From positions 76,913-140,912 of the forward strand of contig DNTB01000069.1 of the NCBI GenBank assembly GCA_003499525.1: a stretch of DNA of 64,000 nucleotides, in the 5' to 3' direction. Position 1 is the first letter of the stretch, and the number at the start of each line of letters is the position of its first letter. Below, piece after piece: positions 9,345-18,675 of this stretch. A program made the position numbers and the translations under genes. The notes below the pieces were generated by a model. The model made no database searches. It was not told the DNA's origin and worked only from the letters and a program-made list of their open reading frames with translations. Origin of the DNA: Flavobacteriales bacterium (GTDB taxonomy: Bacteria > Bacteroidota > Bacteroidia > Flavobacteriales_G > Salibacteraceae).

Positions 9345-10517
9345 ATGACGACTTCGAAATACGAGCAAAGAGGGGTCTCTGCGGAGAAAAAAGAAGTACA
9401 TGCTGCTATTGCCAATATGGATAAAGGACTTTTTCCTAAGGCCTTCTGTAAAGTAGTTCCAGATTTTCTTGCTAATGATCCTGACAAATGCATAGTCATG
9501 CATGCAGATGGCGCCGGAACGAAATCTTCTCTGGCTTATGCCTACTGGAAAGAAACTGGAGATTTATCCGTATGGAAGGGAATAGCACAGGACGCATTGA
9601 TCATGAATATTGATGATCTTCTATGTGTAGGTATTACTGATAATATTCTTCTTTCTTCAACCATAGGAAGAAATAAAACACTAATCCCCGGGGAAGTCAT
9701 AAAGCAGATTATTGAAGGAACAGAAGAGTTAATCGATCAACTTCGGCAGTGGGGAGTTAATATAGTCTCTACTGGGGGAGAAACAGCTGACGTAGGCGAT
9801 TTGGTGAGAACGATAATCGTCGATTCGACTGTAGTGGCTAGAACGCCTCGAAATCAAATAATCGATAACGACAGAATTAAACCGGGAGATGTCATTGTAG
9901 GATTGGCCTCATTTGGACAGGCTTCATATGAAAATGAATATAATAGCGGTATCGGATCCAACGGGCTTACCAGTGCACGTCATGATATGTTTTCTATAGA
10001 TGTCGGCAAAAAATATCCCGAGACATATGACTCCCGTATTGATGGTTCATTAACCTATACTGGATTATACCAGGTCATGGATGAAATAGAGTCTTTTCCA
10101 TTGAATGTTGGGAAAATGGTACTCTCCCCAACACGAACATATGCTCCTGTTGTTGCAAGAGTCCTAAAAGAACACAGATCCAGAATAAATGGAATGGTGC
10201 ATTGCAGTGGTGGAGGACAAACTAAGATTTTGCATTTCATTGATCAGATGAGAGTAGTTAAGAATAACCTCTTTGAATTACCCCCTTTATTTGTTGAAAT
10301 TCAAAAGCAATCCAGAACGGAGTGGAAGGAAATGTATCAGGTATTCAATATGGGACACCGCATGGAATTCTACACAGATCAATCTACCGCTGAGTCCATT
10401 CAGGAAATATCTGCTGAGTTCAACATCGATAGTAAAATTATTGGAAGAGTTGAAGCTTCAAATCAGGCAGAATTGATCATTCAATCATCAAAAGGAACAT
10501 TTGAATATGCTGGATAA
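9345..10517 (+). CDS. purM: Phosphoribosylformylglycinamidine cyclo-ligase (AIR synthase)
   Basis: This enzyme closes the imidazole ring in purine synthesis, converting FGAM to AIR with ATP. The 390-residue chain shows the AIRS pattern: the VMHADGAGTKSSLAYAYW glycine-rich nucleotide loop, DALIMNIDDLLCVG (metal and phosphate contacts) and GWVxxGGETADVGD-like STGGETADV. The second domain has GDVIVGLASFG and SGLTSARH-like NGLTSARHD. It is slightly longer than the enterobacterial enzyme, as is usual in Bacteroidota. The 3' end overlaps prfA by 11 bp, so purM, prfA and pyrF are probably read as one operon. It starts just after a terminator with no clear promoter between. Confidence 0.92.
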   Translation: MTTSKYEQRGVSAEKKEVHAAIANMDKGLFPKAFCKVVPDFLANDPDKCIVMHADGAGTKSSLAYAYWKETGDLSVWKGIAQDALIMNIDDLLCVGITDNILLSSTIGRNKTLIPGEVIKQIIEGTEELIDQLRQWGVNIVSTGGETADVGDLVRTIIVDSTVVARTPRNQIIDNDRIKPGDVIVGLASFGQASYENEYNSGIGSNGLTSARHDMFSIDVGKKYPETYDSRIDGSLTYTGLYQVMDEIESFPLNVGKMVLSPTRTYAPVVARVLKEHRSRINGMVHCSGGGQTKILHFIDQMRVVKNNLFELPPLFVEIQKQSRTEWKEMYQVFNMGHRMEFYTDQSTAESIQEISAEFNIDSKIIGRVEASNQAELIIQSSKGTFEYAG

Positions 10518-11580
10518 GCTGTTACTCATAGAAGATCGGTTTTCGGAAGTCTCAAAAATGATCGTCGATCCTGATATCATTTCCGATATGAACCGATATG
10601 TAAAACTGAATAAAGAGTATAAAGATCTTGAGGTCATAGTTAACAAGACCAGGGAGTACAAAAATGTTATTGAAAACATTAAGACCAATGAGCAATTAAT
10701 ATCTTCAGAGGAAGACGACGAACTGAAAGAAATGGCGGCCGAAGAACTTGATGTTCTCAGGCCGGAACAAGAAAAACTAGAAGAAGAACTGAAAATATTA
10801 CTCATTCCAAAGGATCCTGAAGACGAAAAAAATGCAGTAGTCGAAATTCGAGCTGGAACGGGCGGTGATGAGGCTTCTTTATTTGCAGGAGACTTGTACC
10901 GAATGTATGCCCGTTTTTGCGATAAGAAAGGCTGGAAGCTCGAAATGGTTAGTACAAGTGAAGGCACCGTAGGTGGTTTTAAGGAGATAATATTTAATGT
11001 GACTGGAGTTAATGTCTATGGTGAACTGAAATATGAAGCAGGAGTTCATCGAGTACAAAGAATTCCACAAACTGAAACTCAGGGCAGAGTCCATACCTCA
11101 GCTTCAACCGTGATGGTGCTGCCGGAAGTGGACGAATTTGATGTTGAAATTAATGAAAAGGATATCAGAAAAGACCTGTTTTGTGCATCCGGACCGGGTG
11201 GTCAATCAGTGAATACTACATATTCAGCAGTTCGGCTTACACATTTACCCACAGGCATGGTCGTGCAATGTCAGGATCAGAAATCACAGCATAGAAACTA
11301 CGAAAAGGCACTGGCAGTTCTTAGAAGTAGGATTTACGACATGGAACTTCAGAAAAGAAATGAGGAAGACGCTCAAAAGAGAAAACTAATGGTTTCCAGT
11401 GGTGACCGCTCGGCCAAAATCCGAACCTATAATTACCCTCAAGGACGAGTTACTGATCATAGAATTAACCTGACGCTTTACAACCTTTCCGCAATCCTGG
11501 ATGGAGATATTGAAAAGATCATTGAAGAGCTAAAGATTGCCGACAATGCGGAGAAAATGAAAGAAGGAGCCGATACATGA
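10507..11580 (+). CDS. prfA: Peptide chain release factor 1
   Basis: This protein recognises UAA and UAG stop codons and triggers peptide release on the ribosome. The 357-residue chain has a helical N-terminal domain, the EIRAGTGGDEASLFAGDLYRMY block, and RVHTSASTVMVLPE. The catalytic GGQ loop is within ASGPGGQSVNTTYSAVRLTH, followed by CQDQKSQHRN. The release-factor anticodon region near HRVQRIPQTE precedes it. The ATG at 10507 (MLDKL) is chosen; the frame also has a TTG at 10501. It overlaps purM by 11 bp and pyrF by 4 bp (ATGA), so translational coupling is likely. Confidence 0.96.
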   Translation: MLDKLLLIEDRFSEVSKMIVDPDIISDMNRYVKLNKEYKDLEVIVNKTREYKNVIENIKTNEQLISSEEDDELKEMAAEELDVLRPEQEKLEEELKILLIPKDPEDEKNAVVEIRAGTGGDEASLFAGDLYRMYARFCDKKGWKLEMVSTSEGTVGGFKEIIFNVTGVNVYGELKYEAGVHRVQRIPQTETQGRVHTSASTVMVLPEVDEFDVEINEKDIRKDLFCASGPGGQSVNTTYSAVRLTHLPTGMVVQCQDQKSQHRNYEKALAVLRSRIYDMELQKRNEEDAQKRKLMVSSGDRSAKIRTYNYPQGRVTDHRINLTLYNLSAILDGDIEKIIEELKIADNAEKMKEGADT

Positions 11581-12392
11581 CAAAAGATCAACTTGTTGCT
11601 CAGATAAAGTTGAAGAAGAGCTTTCTCTGCGTTGGACTGGATACTGATCTTCGAAAAGTACCTACACAGTATCTCCATTTTGATGATCCAATTTTTGCAT
11701 TCAATAGAGATGTTATTGAAGCGACTAAAGATTTTGCTGTAGCCTATAAACCCAATTTGGCATTTTATGAAAAATTTGGGTCAAGGGGATGGCGCAGCCT
11801 CGAAAAAACAATGGAAATCATCCCTCCGGATATTTTCACTATTGCAGACGCCAAAAGAGGTGATATTGGCAACACAGCAAGGATGTACGCCGAAACCTTT
11901 TTCGAAGAGCTGAACTTCGATGCCGTAACGGTAAATCCATTGATGGGGAGAGATTCTGTAGAGCCCTATTTAGATTTTCAGGATAAATGGACCATAATCC
12001 TTGGCTTAACTTCAAATTCCGGGGCAACCGATTTTCAGACTCTGAAATTGGAGAGTGGAGTTCTGAATTATGAACAAATAATGATTACCAGCAGTCAGTG
12101 GGGGAATTCAAATAATACCATGTTCGTCGTGGGAGCTACCCGACCTGATCAACTCGCGGAAATAAGAAAATCTTTCCCAGAACATTTTTTCCTGGTTCCC
12201 GGAGTAGGAGCTCAAGGCGGAACAGTTGAAGAAGTAAGCCGCATCGGTATGAACGCTGATGTGGGGCTTCTTATCAATTCCTCCAGAGGAATCCTTTATG
12301 CGGGAAAAGGTGAAGAGGCAATGGTAAAGGTTTGTGAGAGTGCCCGCCTTCTTCAACAGAATATGGAAATGGAGCTATTTGGGCATAACTAA
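11577..12392 (+). CDS. pyrF: Orotidine 5'-phosphate decarboxylase (type 2)
   Basis: This enzyme performs the last step of UMP synthesis, decarboxylating OMP. The 271-residue barrel protein has LCVGLDTDLRKVP at the N-terminus, YKPNLAFYEKFG, and the catalytic cluster DAKRGDIGNTARMY (Asp-Lys-x-x-Asp). VPGVGAQGG contacts phosphate, and INSSRGILYA lies near the end. The length and DAKRGDIG motif match the type 2 subfamily found in Bacteroidota and mycobacteria. It starts in the ATGA overlap with prfA, so purine and pyrimidine synthesis genes flank a release factor in one operon. Confidence 0.95.
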   Translation: MTKDQLVAQIKLKKSFLCVGLDTDLRKVPTQYLHFDDPIFAFNRDVIEATKDFAVAYKPNLAFYEKFGSRGWRSLEKTMEIIPPDIFTIADAKRGDIGNTARMYAETFFEELNFDAVTVNPLMGRDSVEPYLDFQDKWTIILGLTSNSGATDFQTLKLESGVLNYEQIMITSSQWGNSNNTMFVVGATRPDQLAEIRKSFPEHFFLVPGVGAQGGTVEEVSRIGMNADVGLLINSSRGILYAGKGEEAMVKVCESARLLQQNMEMELFGHN

Positions 12393-12423
12393 AAATTAAA
12401 TCATTTCTTATTACTTTCAGGTC

Positions 12424-13707
12424 ATGTTTGACCTGGATGAATTTTTCCTTCATTATATATGGAGATATCTTCTCCTAAACAACACTAACCTTCAGACAGA
12501 CTCAGGAATTCCGGTAGAAATCCTTTCAACAGGAATACCCAATAAAGATAGTGGCCCTGATTTTACCAACGCCAAAATCAAACTTGAAAATACCATTTGG
12601 GTAGGATGCATCGAAATTCATGTCCATTCTTCCGATTGGTATCATCATCAACACCAACTGGATCATGCATATGATTCGACCATCCTACATGTAGTATATG
12701 AAATTGACAAGGAGGTCTGCAATTCACGTGGTCAGTATATTCCTCAACTAGAGCTTAAAGGAAGAATCCCTGGTTATACGATTGACAACTATAAGAAGCT
12801 CAAGAATAACAGGAATAGAATTCATTGCCAAAACATGGATTGGAAACTTAGTCCACTTGAAATGAAATCATGGCATACTCGTTTGGCCATTTCAAGGATA
12901 GAGAACAAAAGCAGTTTAATCAATCAGCTTTTAAGTAAATATCAAAATGACTTTGAAAGAGTTCTGTATACATTGATCGCAAGATACTTTGGAAGCAATG
13001 TAAATCGTGAACCCATGCAATGGCTTATTGAAAGCATACCTTTTGAGGTTATTCTGAAAAACCAAGATAGACCATCAACAATAGAGGCATTGCTCTTCGG
13101 GCAGGCCGGATTTCCCGGAGTCAAGGATGAAGACGATTACCTAAAAAAGCTACAGGAGGAATATAAATTTCTGGCTCAGAAATATGAATTAGAACCCATG
13201 AACAAGAGCGCATGGAAATGGGGAAAGCTAAGACCCTCATCTTTACCCACCATTAGGATTGCTCAATTGGCGTCTTTTCTTGCTCAAACGAATTGGAACT
13301 TTGACCGGATCATAAGGAGCTTTGACCTGAACTCTTGGGACCACAATCTGGCTATCTGTGCAAGTAGTTATTGGTCCAATCATAGTCAGTTCGGAAACTC
13401 AGTGCAGCACAGAGAAAAGAGAGTTGGTGCTGAATTGAAGAACAATCTGGTTATCAATGCAATAGTACCAGTGATGTTCCTTTACGGTAAGTTTCATAAT
13501 AATGAGAAATTGGTCGATCAATCATTACTATTACTGGAAAGCTTGAGAGCTGAAAAAAATAATGTAACCAATCTTTGGAAAAGGAACGGTATATTTGCCG
13601 GCAACGCACTGGAGAGTCAGTCATTGATCGAATTGACAACAAATTTCTGTGATGAATTCAAGTGCCTCAAATGTGCGATTGGTAAAAAAATCCTTCAAAC
13701 TCAATAA
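12424..13707 (+). CDS. DUF2851 family protein
   Basis: This 427-residue protein belongs to a family seen almost only in Bacteroidota and related phyla, and its function is unknown. The recognisable opening is LDEFFLHYIWRYLLLN, followed by STGIPNKDSGPDFTNAKIKL, WVGCIEIHVHSSDW and LDHAYDSTILHVVYEID. The C-terminal half is helical and ends with a Cys-containing segment (FCDEFKCLKCAIGKK). The paired Asp and His residues in the first third look like a possible nuclease-like metal site, but that is only an impression. No signal peptide or membrane helix is seen. It lies 31 bp after pyrF and 2 bp before a PspC gene. Confidence 0.85.
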   Translation: MFDLDEFFLHYIWRYLLLNNTNLQTDSGIPVEILSTGIPNKDSGPDFTNAKIKLENTIWVGCIEIHVHSSDWYHHQHQLDHAYDSTILHVVYEIDKEVCNSRGQYIPQLELKGRIPGYTIDNYKKLKNNRNRIHCQNMDWKLSPLEMKSWHTRLAISRIENKSSLINQLLSKYQNDFERVLYTLIARYFGSNVNREPMQWLIESIPFEVILKNQDRPSTIEALLFGQAGFPGVKDEDDYLKKLQEEYKFLAQKYELEPMNKSAWKWGKLRPSSLPTIRIAQLASFLAQTNWNFDRIIRSFDLNSWDHNLAICASSYWSNHSQFGNSVQHREKRVGAELKNNLVINAIVPVMFLYGKFHNNEKLVDQSLLLLESLRAEKNNVTNLWKRNGIFAGNALESQSLIELTTNFCDEFKCLKCAIGKKILQTQ

Positions 13708-13709
13708 GA

Positions 13710-13931
13710 ATGTTGACAAAATTTCAGTCCTTCTTGGAAATGCGCGCCTTTGGAGTGTGTGAATGGTGGGGTGAAAAATTGGGCATCAAAACCAGCCAAA
13801 TTCGACTTTTCTACATCTACCTTTCTTTCCTGACATTTGGTTCGCCGATTGTGATATATTTGATTATGGCCTTCATTCTGAAGAATAAGGAGTGGTTTAA
13901 AGTACGTCGCACAACAATCTGGGAACTCTAA
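13710..13931 (+). CDS. Small PspC-domain membrane protein
   Basis: This 73-residue protein contains a single PspC-like unit: RAFGVCEWWGEKLGIKTSQIRLFYIYLSFL, then a hydrophobic helix (GSPIVIYLIMAFIL) and a basic end. PspC domains are linked to envelope stress sensing, but stand-alone small forms in Bacteroidota have no assigned role. It follows the DUF2851 gene by 2 bp. Its TAA stop is directly followed, in the same frame, by the TTG start of the potassium-channel gene, so the two products are tightly linked in translation. Confidence 0.8.
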   Translation: MLTKFQSFLEMRAFGVCEWWGEKLGIKTSQIRLFYIYLSFLTFGSPIVIYLIMAFILKNKEWFKVRRTTIWEL

Positions 13932-14963
13932 TTGGTAATTCGGGCATATACACATTTCAAAGAGCTCTATCTTACTGTTTTCTTGCTATCTGGAATACTC
14001 ATAGCAGGAACAACAGGTTATATGCTGATCGAAGGTTTCACTTTGATCGAAGCTATTTACATGACCATAATTACCGTCTCAACTGTCGGTTTTGGAGAGA
14101 TCCATACGCTGACAGACTCAGGAAGAGTTTTTACAGCTATAATGATTCTCTTCAGCTTTGGTATTTTTGCCTTTGCGGCCAGTTCACTAACTCGCTACAT
14201 TGTTACAGGACAACTAAGAGATTACTTTAAGAATTACAAAGTGGATACACTACTTGACAATATCAAAGGACATACAATAGTCTGTGGCTACGGACGAAAC
14301 GGATCACAGGCAATAGAAACACTACAGGCCTATGAGAAAAAAGTGGTCATTATTGAGAATGACGAGTACATTTTAAATCGACTCAAAGAAAAAAAACTGG
14401 CCTATTTGAATGGCGATGCCACTGATGAAAACACTCTGAAAAAAGCTGGCATAATGAGAGCTGAAGCCTTGATAACTACCTTGCCAAAGGATGCCGATAA
14501 CATGTTTGTTGTTTTAACATCACGTGAATTGAATCCAAGGCTTCATATAATTAGTCGCGCTTCGAAAGATACTTCTGAGAAAAAACTGCGAATCGCCGGG
14601 GCTGATAACGTTATACTGCCAGATAAAGTAGGGGGTGCACATATGGCTTCGCTTGTCGTAACTCCAGATGTGTACGAGTTTCTGGATCATATTTCTGTAA
14701 TGGGTTCGAATGAAGTGAATTTGGAGGAAATCAACTTTGATCATTTGCCTGAAAAGTATCACAATAAAACCCTTGCCGAATTGGATAGGGATTACAATAC
14801 CGGCTGCCTTATTATCGGCTTTCGCACCACTGATGGACAATATGTTATCAACCCTCCGGGTGAATTAGAAATAATACCCGGATCAAAGATCTTTGTTTTA
14901 GGTCGACCAGACCAGATCTCTGCATTGAACGATATATTCAACTTAAGATCCACCGAGGCATAA
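13932..14963 (+). CDS. Potassium channel with RCK (TrkA-N/TrkA-C) domains
   Basis: This 343-residue inner-membrane K+ channel subunit has two membrane helices. TM1 is about residues 11-33. The pore loop TVSTVGFGE at about 51-59 contains the TVGFG selectivity filter. TM2 (about 71-95) precedes a cytoplasmic Rossmann RCK domain (VVCGYGRNGSQAIETL at about 117) and a TrkA-C domain at the end. This layout matches MthK/Kch-like ligand-gated channels. The TTG at 13932 is chosen because the next ATG lies after most of TM1. It abuts the PspC stop without a gap. Confidence 0.88.
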   Translation: MVIRAYTHFKELYLTVFLLSGILIAGTTGYMLIEGFTLIEAIYMTIITVSTVGFGEIHTLTDSGRVFTAIMILFSFGIFAFAASSLTRYIVTGQLRDYFKNYKVDTLLDNIKGHTIVCGYGRNGSQAIETLQAYEKKVVIIENDEYILNRLKEKKLAYLNGDATDENTLKKAGIMRAEALITTLPKDADNMFVVLTSRELNPRLHIISRASKDTSEKKLRIAGADNVILPDKVGGAHMASLVVTPDVYEFLDHISVMGSNEVNLEEINFDHLPEKYHNKTLAELDRDYNTGCLIIGFRTTDGQYVINPPGELEIIPGSKIFVLGRPDQISALNDIFNLRSTEA

Positions 14964-14995
14964 GTACTCAAGGCAACTCAGTTCATTCATATATC

Positions 14996-15003
14996 TATAT
15001 TTG
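14996..15003 (+). promoter_or_regulatory. Candidate -7 box upstream of the alanine symporter
   Basis: TATATTTG matches the Bacteroidota -7 consensus TAnnTTTG and lies 18 bp before the ATG. No good TTG -33 element is present at the expected distance, so the assignment is tentative. Confidence 0.35.
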
Positions 15004-15020
15004 AGTCTTCTCAAAAATTT

Positions 15021-16523
15021 ATGAAGAAACTTATTGGCATCATACCTTTTCTACTTATCGCGCAAATATCCAATGCGCAAACCCTGGACGACCGTATCAA
15101 TGAGATCATTGAACCCATCGTAGGAGTGCTTGCTGCTGTTTTTTTCTGGGATCCTTTCAATGCTGTAGGACTTGATCTCGGCGGTGACGCTCCGATAATT
15201 GTTTTATGGCTGGTCGTTGGGGCCATCTACTTCACTTTTAGGATGAGATTCATTAATCTTCGAGGGTTCAAACATGCTATAGATCTCATTCGAGGACGGT
15301 TTGACAACCCAAATGATAAGGGAGAAGTATCACATTTTCAGGCACTTACGACAGCACTTTCTGCAACAGTAGGACTTGGAAATATTGCAAGTGTTGCCGT
15401 TGCAATTACCATTGGAGGACCCGGTGCTACCTTTTGGATGATTCTCGCAGGTTTCCTCGGAATGTCCACCAAATTCACAGAGTGTACTCTCGGAGTGAAA
15501 TATCGCGAAATAGATGAGAATGGAAAGGTTTCAGGTGGCCCCATGTACTATCTGACTAAGGGCTTCGAGAAGAGGAACATGGGACGACTGGGAAAAATAT
15601 TGGCAGTACTGTTCTCCATTCTGGCAATTGGGGGTTCTCTCGGAGGTGGAAACATGTTCCAATCTAATCAGGCCTTTTCGCAGCTGTCAGGTCAAATCCC
15701 AATGCTTGAAAACAATGGCTTTTGGTTCGGTATTGGAATGGCTCTGCTCGTGGGAGTGGTCATCCTGGGAGGAATTCGGTCCATCGCCAAAGTAACTGAA
15801 CGCATTGTTCCGTTTATGGCCGCCATTTATATTGTCACAGCCCTGATAATTCTTGGAATAAACTTTTCCGAAATCCCAACGGCATTTGGACTCATTTTGC
15901 AGGGAGCTTTTGATGCTGACTCTATGTATGGCGGATTTATTGGAGTTTTAATGACAGGCTTTAAGAGAGCCTCCTTCTCCAATGAAGCGGGCGTAGGTTC
16001 AGCTTCCATAGCGCACTCAGCAGTTAAAACCGACGAGCCGGTAAGTGAAGGTATTGTGGCTTTATTGGAGCCCTTCGTAGATACAGTAGTAATATGCACT
16101 ATGACTGCCCTTGTAATCATTATCACAGGAAGATATACCGGATATGATCTGGAAGGTGCAGAACTTACATCTTCTGCCTTCGGCAGTGCCATAAGCTTTT
16201 TCCCAGTTGTTTTGTCCGTGGCAATTTTTTTGTTTGCCTTTTCGACAATGATAAGCTGGTCTTACTACGGGTTGAAAGCCTGGACTTTCCTCTTCGGCAA
16301 CTCCACAAAAATGGAGAATGTCTATAAGATTATCTTCCTTCTCTTTGTGGTCATAGGGGCTTCATCTTCACTACAGGCAGTCATTGATTTCTCTGACATG
16401 ATGATCCTCGGAATGGCTTTTCCAAATATTCTTGGCCTTTATGTATTGTCTAAAGAGGTCAAATTTGATTTAAACGATTATTTCGGTCGAATTAAATCTG
16501 GAGAAATTATCAGGTTTAAATAA
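15021..16523 (+). CDS. Alanine/glycine:cation symporter (AGCS family)
   Basis: This 500-residue inner-membrane transporter takes up alanine or glycine with Na+. The hallmark of the family is visible: ALSATVGLGNIASVAVAITIGGPGATFWM, followed by KFTECTLGVKYRE and GGPMYYL. Later come GGSLGGGNMFQSNQ and FKRASFSNEAGVGSASIAHSA. About ten to twelve hydrophobic helices are present. The N-terminus looks like a cleavable signal peptide ending SNAQT before the first helix, a feature of several Bacteroidota members of this family. Substrate is inferred from family. Confidence 0.92.
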   Translation: MKKLIGIIPFLLIAQISNAQTLDDRINEIIEPIVGVLAAVFFWDPFNAVGLDLGGDAPIIVLWLVVGAIYFTFRMRFINLRGFKHAIDLIRGRFDNPNDKGEVSHFQALTTALSATVGLGNIASVAVAITIGGPGATFWMILAGFLGMSTKFTECTLGVKYREIDENGKVSGGPMYYLTKGFEKRNMGRLGKILAVLFSILAIGGSLGGGNMFQSNQAFSQLSGQIPMLENNGFWFGIGMALLVGVVILGGIRSIAKVTERIVPFMAAIYIVTALIILGINFSEIPTAFGLILQGAFDADSMYGGFIGVLMTGFKRASFSNEAGVGSASIAHSAVKTDEPVSEGIVALLEPFVDTVVICTMTALVIIITGRYTGYDLEGAELTSSAFGSAISFFPVVLSVAIFLFAFSTMISWSYYGLKAWTFLFGNSTKMENVYKIIFLLFVVIGASSSLQAVIDFSDMMILGMAFPNILGLYVLSKEVKFDLNDYFGRIKSGEIIRFK

Positions 16524-16526
16524 AAG

Positions 16527-17465
16527 ATGAGATTTACCGGGCTCAAGTATTACCTCGTCATTTGGCGGAACCGCATATTGGCCCTTATTCTCTTAGCTGT
16601 TCTTAGCCTGGTGTTCGTATTAATAAGGAAGTGGTATCAAGATCAACCCCAGTCAATAGACACGTCTCGATCTGCAGAGTATTATCAATATCAAAAGTAC
16701 ATCGACTCCGTAAAGTTGGCTGAAAGAAAGCTGAAACAGACTCACCTTTCACGGGATGTTCAACCTAAGAAGGAAATGCAGTGGAATCCACAACCAATTG
16801 ATCCGAATAAGGCATTAAAGGAGGATTGGCTTAATCTGGGTTTAAATGCTGGCCAGTCAAATACCATCCTGAAATATCTGAAAAAGGGCGGGACATTTCA
16901 GGTAAAATCGGACCTTCAAAAAATTTATACCATAGATGATGAGGACTACAAGAGAATTGAGCCTTATCTCATGCTACCAGATACACTGCGCAATTTCTTG
17001 GTTCAATCAGAGGATTCGTTTGATTCTGCTGTCGATATAAAAGAATTAGAAGACGATAAGCTGAACATATCTATTGCTCTGAACGAATCAGAAGCTGAAG
17101 ATTATCAAAAGATACAGGGCCTGGGAGAAGTATTGTCGCACAGAATTATAAAGTACAGAAACCTCCTGGGAGGGTTTTACCGTAAGGAACAGCTACTTGA
17201 AGTCTATGGAATCGATTCTACTTTATTTGAGGAAATCGAGCCCTATATTTCGATTGACTACAAAAACTTAGAACACCTAAATGTCAATGAGCTTGGAGCA
17301 AATAACCTGAGTAAACACCCCTACATCACATACAATATGGCCTTGATCGTTACCAGAGATCGTAAAAAAAACGGTCCATTTAAAAACAAAAAAGAGTTAA
17401 TGAATCGCGGGTTGTTAAATGAACATTTATACTCTAAAATTGCTCCTTACATTACCGTAAAATAA
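16527..17465 (+). CDS. Membrane-anchored helix-hairpin-helix protein (ComEA-like)
   Basis: This 312-residue protein has one N-terminal membrane helix (about residues 13-34, ILALILLAVLSLVFVLI) and then at least three helix-hairpin-helix type segments. One lies at about 90-155, a clear one is YQKIQGLGEVLSHRIIKYRNLLGGF at about 192-216, and one lies near the C-terminus (YNMALIVTRDRKKNGPFKNKKEL). The repeats resemble the ComEA/Opuba-type DNA-binding fold. A role in DNA uptake or binding outside the membrane is possible but not shown. It starts 3 bp after the symporter stop and ends 6 bp before the acyl-CoA dehydrogenase. Confidence 0.8.
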   Translation: MRFTGLKYYLVIWRNRILALILLAVLSLVFVLIRKWYQDQPQSIDTSRSAEYYQYQKYIDSVKLAERKLKQTHLSRDVQPKKEMQWNPQPIDPNKALKEDWLNLGLNAGQSNTILKYLKKGGTFQVKSDLQKIYTIDDEDYKRIEPYLMLPDTLRNFLVQSEDSFDSAVDIKELEDDKLNISIALNESEAEDYQKIQGLGEVLSHRIIKYRNLLGGFYRKEQLLEVYGIDSTLFEEIEPYISIDYKNLEHLNVNELGANNLSKHPYITYNMALIVTRDRKKNGPFKNKKELMNRGLLNEHLYSKIAPYITVK

Positions 17466-17471
17466 GATTAT

Positions 17472-18617
17472 ATGATTGAAGAAATAGATATAAGTGAGAG
17501 AGAACAAATGATTGTAGAAATGGTAAGAGATTTCGCTTCAAAGGAAATTACGCCATTCCGTCGCAAATGGGATGATGACCAGATCTTCCCTGTGGATTTG
17601 TTCAAGAAAATGGGAGAACTTGGGTTACTGGGTGTTTTGGTTCCTGAGTCGTACGGAGGAGCAGGACTCGGATACAAGGAATACGTTCATGCGATCATTG
17701 AATTGGGCAAGGCTGATGGTGCTATTGGCCTTTCGATGGCAGCTCATAATTCGTTGTGCACAAACCATATACTTCAATTTGGTACTGAAGATCAAAAGCT
17801 GAGATATCTTCCCAGACTTGCGAGTGGAGAGCTTATTGGTGCCTGGGGTCTTACGGAGCAAGGCACGGGCTCTGATGCCGGTAATATGACCACTACAGCT
17901 ACACTTAAAGATGGCCAGTGGATAATCAATGGAGGTAAGAACTTTATTACTCATGGAATATCAGGAGATATTGCGGTAGTAGTTGCCCGAACCGGAAACA
18001 AAGGTGATTCGCGAGGAATGTCTTCCTTCATCATAGAAAAAGGTACGCCAGGATTCAAAGGGGGTAAGAAAGAGGATAAACTTGGAATGAGAGCATCAGA
18101 AACGGCATCCTTGTTCATGGATGAATGCAGAATTGATGAGGGGCAGATCATTGGAGAGGTCGGTGAAGGTTTCATTCAGTCTCTAAAAGTTTTAGATGGG
18201 GGTCGAATTTCGATAGCGGCGCTTTCAATTGGTATTGCAAAAGGAGCATATGAGGCAGCATTGCAATACTCTAAGGAAAGAAGACAATTCGGAAAGTCCA
18301 TCTCAGAATTTCAAGCCATTGCATTCAAATTAGCAGACATGGCCAGCCAAATAGATGCGGCCTATTTACTGACGATGAGAGCCGCAGAAATGAAGGATCG
18401 CGGAGAAAATGTAACGCGAGAGTCTGCAATGGCAAAATATTATGCTTCAGAGGTATCTGTAAAAGTGAGTACCGAAGCCGTCCAAATATTTGGCGGGTAT
18501 GGCTACACTAAGGACTACCCAGTGGAAAAACACTACAGGGATTCAAAGCTTTGCACCATAGGAGAAGGAACTTCTGAGATTCAGAAGTTGGTCATTTCCA
18601 GACAAATACTAAAATAG
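17472..18617 (+). CDS. Acyl-CoA dehydrogenase
   Basis: This FAD enzyme performs the first oxidation of acyl-CoA in fatty or branched-chain acid breakdown. The 381-residue chain shows WGLTEQGTGSDAGNM (FAD-contacting strand), KNFITHG and the DGGRISIAALSIGIAKGAYEAALQYSKERRQFG block. The C-terminus has IFGGYGYTKDYPVEKHYRD and IGEGTSEIQKLVISRQI. The Glu in the GEGTSEIQ segment is at the usual catalytic-base position of short-chain and branched-chain enzymes. Chain-length specificity cannot be read. It may be co-transcribed with the preceding HhH gene (6 bp gap). Confidence 0.93.
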   Translation: MIEEIDISEREQMIVEMVRDFASKEITPFRRKWDDDQIFPVDLFKKMGELGLLGVLVPESYGGAGLGYKEYVHAIIELGKADGAIGLSMAAHNSLCTNHILQFGTEDQKLRYLPRLASGELIGAWGLTEQGTGSDAGNMTTTATLKDGQWIINGGKNFITHGISGDIAVVVARTGNKGDSRGMSSFIIEKGTPGFKGGKKEDKLGMRASETASLFMDECRIDEGQIIGEVGEGFIQSLKVLDGGRISIAALSIGIAKGAYEAALQYSKERRQFGKSISEFQAIAFKLADMASQIDAAYLLTMRAAEMKDRGENVTRESAMAKYYASEVSVKVSTEAVQIFGGYGYTKDYPVEKHYRDSKLCTIGEGTSEIQKLVISRQILK

Positions 18618-18618
18618 A

Positions 18619-18649
18619 TTTGTTTTAATCAATGTAAGGTTTACTTTTG
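18619..18649 (+). promoter_or_regulatory. Bacteroidota-type promoter for rpsU
   Basis: TTTG at 18619-18622, a 19-base spacer and TACTTTTG at 18642-18649 match the -33/-7 consensus. The ATG of rpsU lies 27 bp downstream. Confidence 0.75.
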
Positions 18650-18675
18650 CAAACCAAATTTTTTAAAAGAAAAGA

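Noticed and set aside
10488..10967. 159-codon Ser/Phe-rich minus-strand frame over prfA
   Set aside because: It is a shadow of the acidic, Glu-rich prfA coding strand, with no signal of selection for protein.
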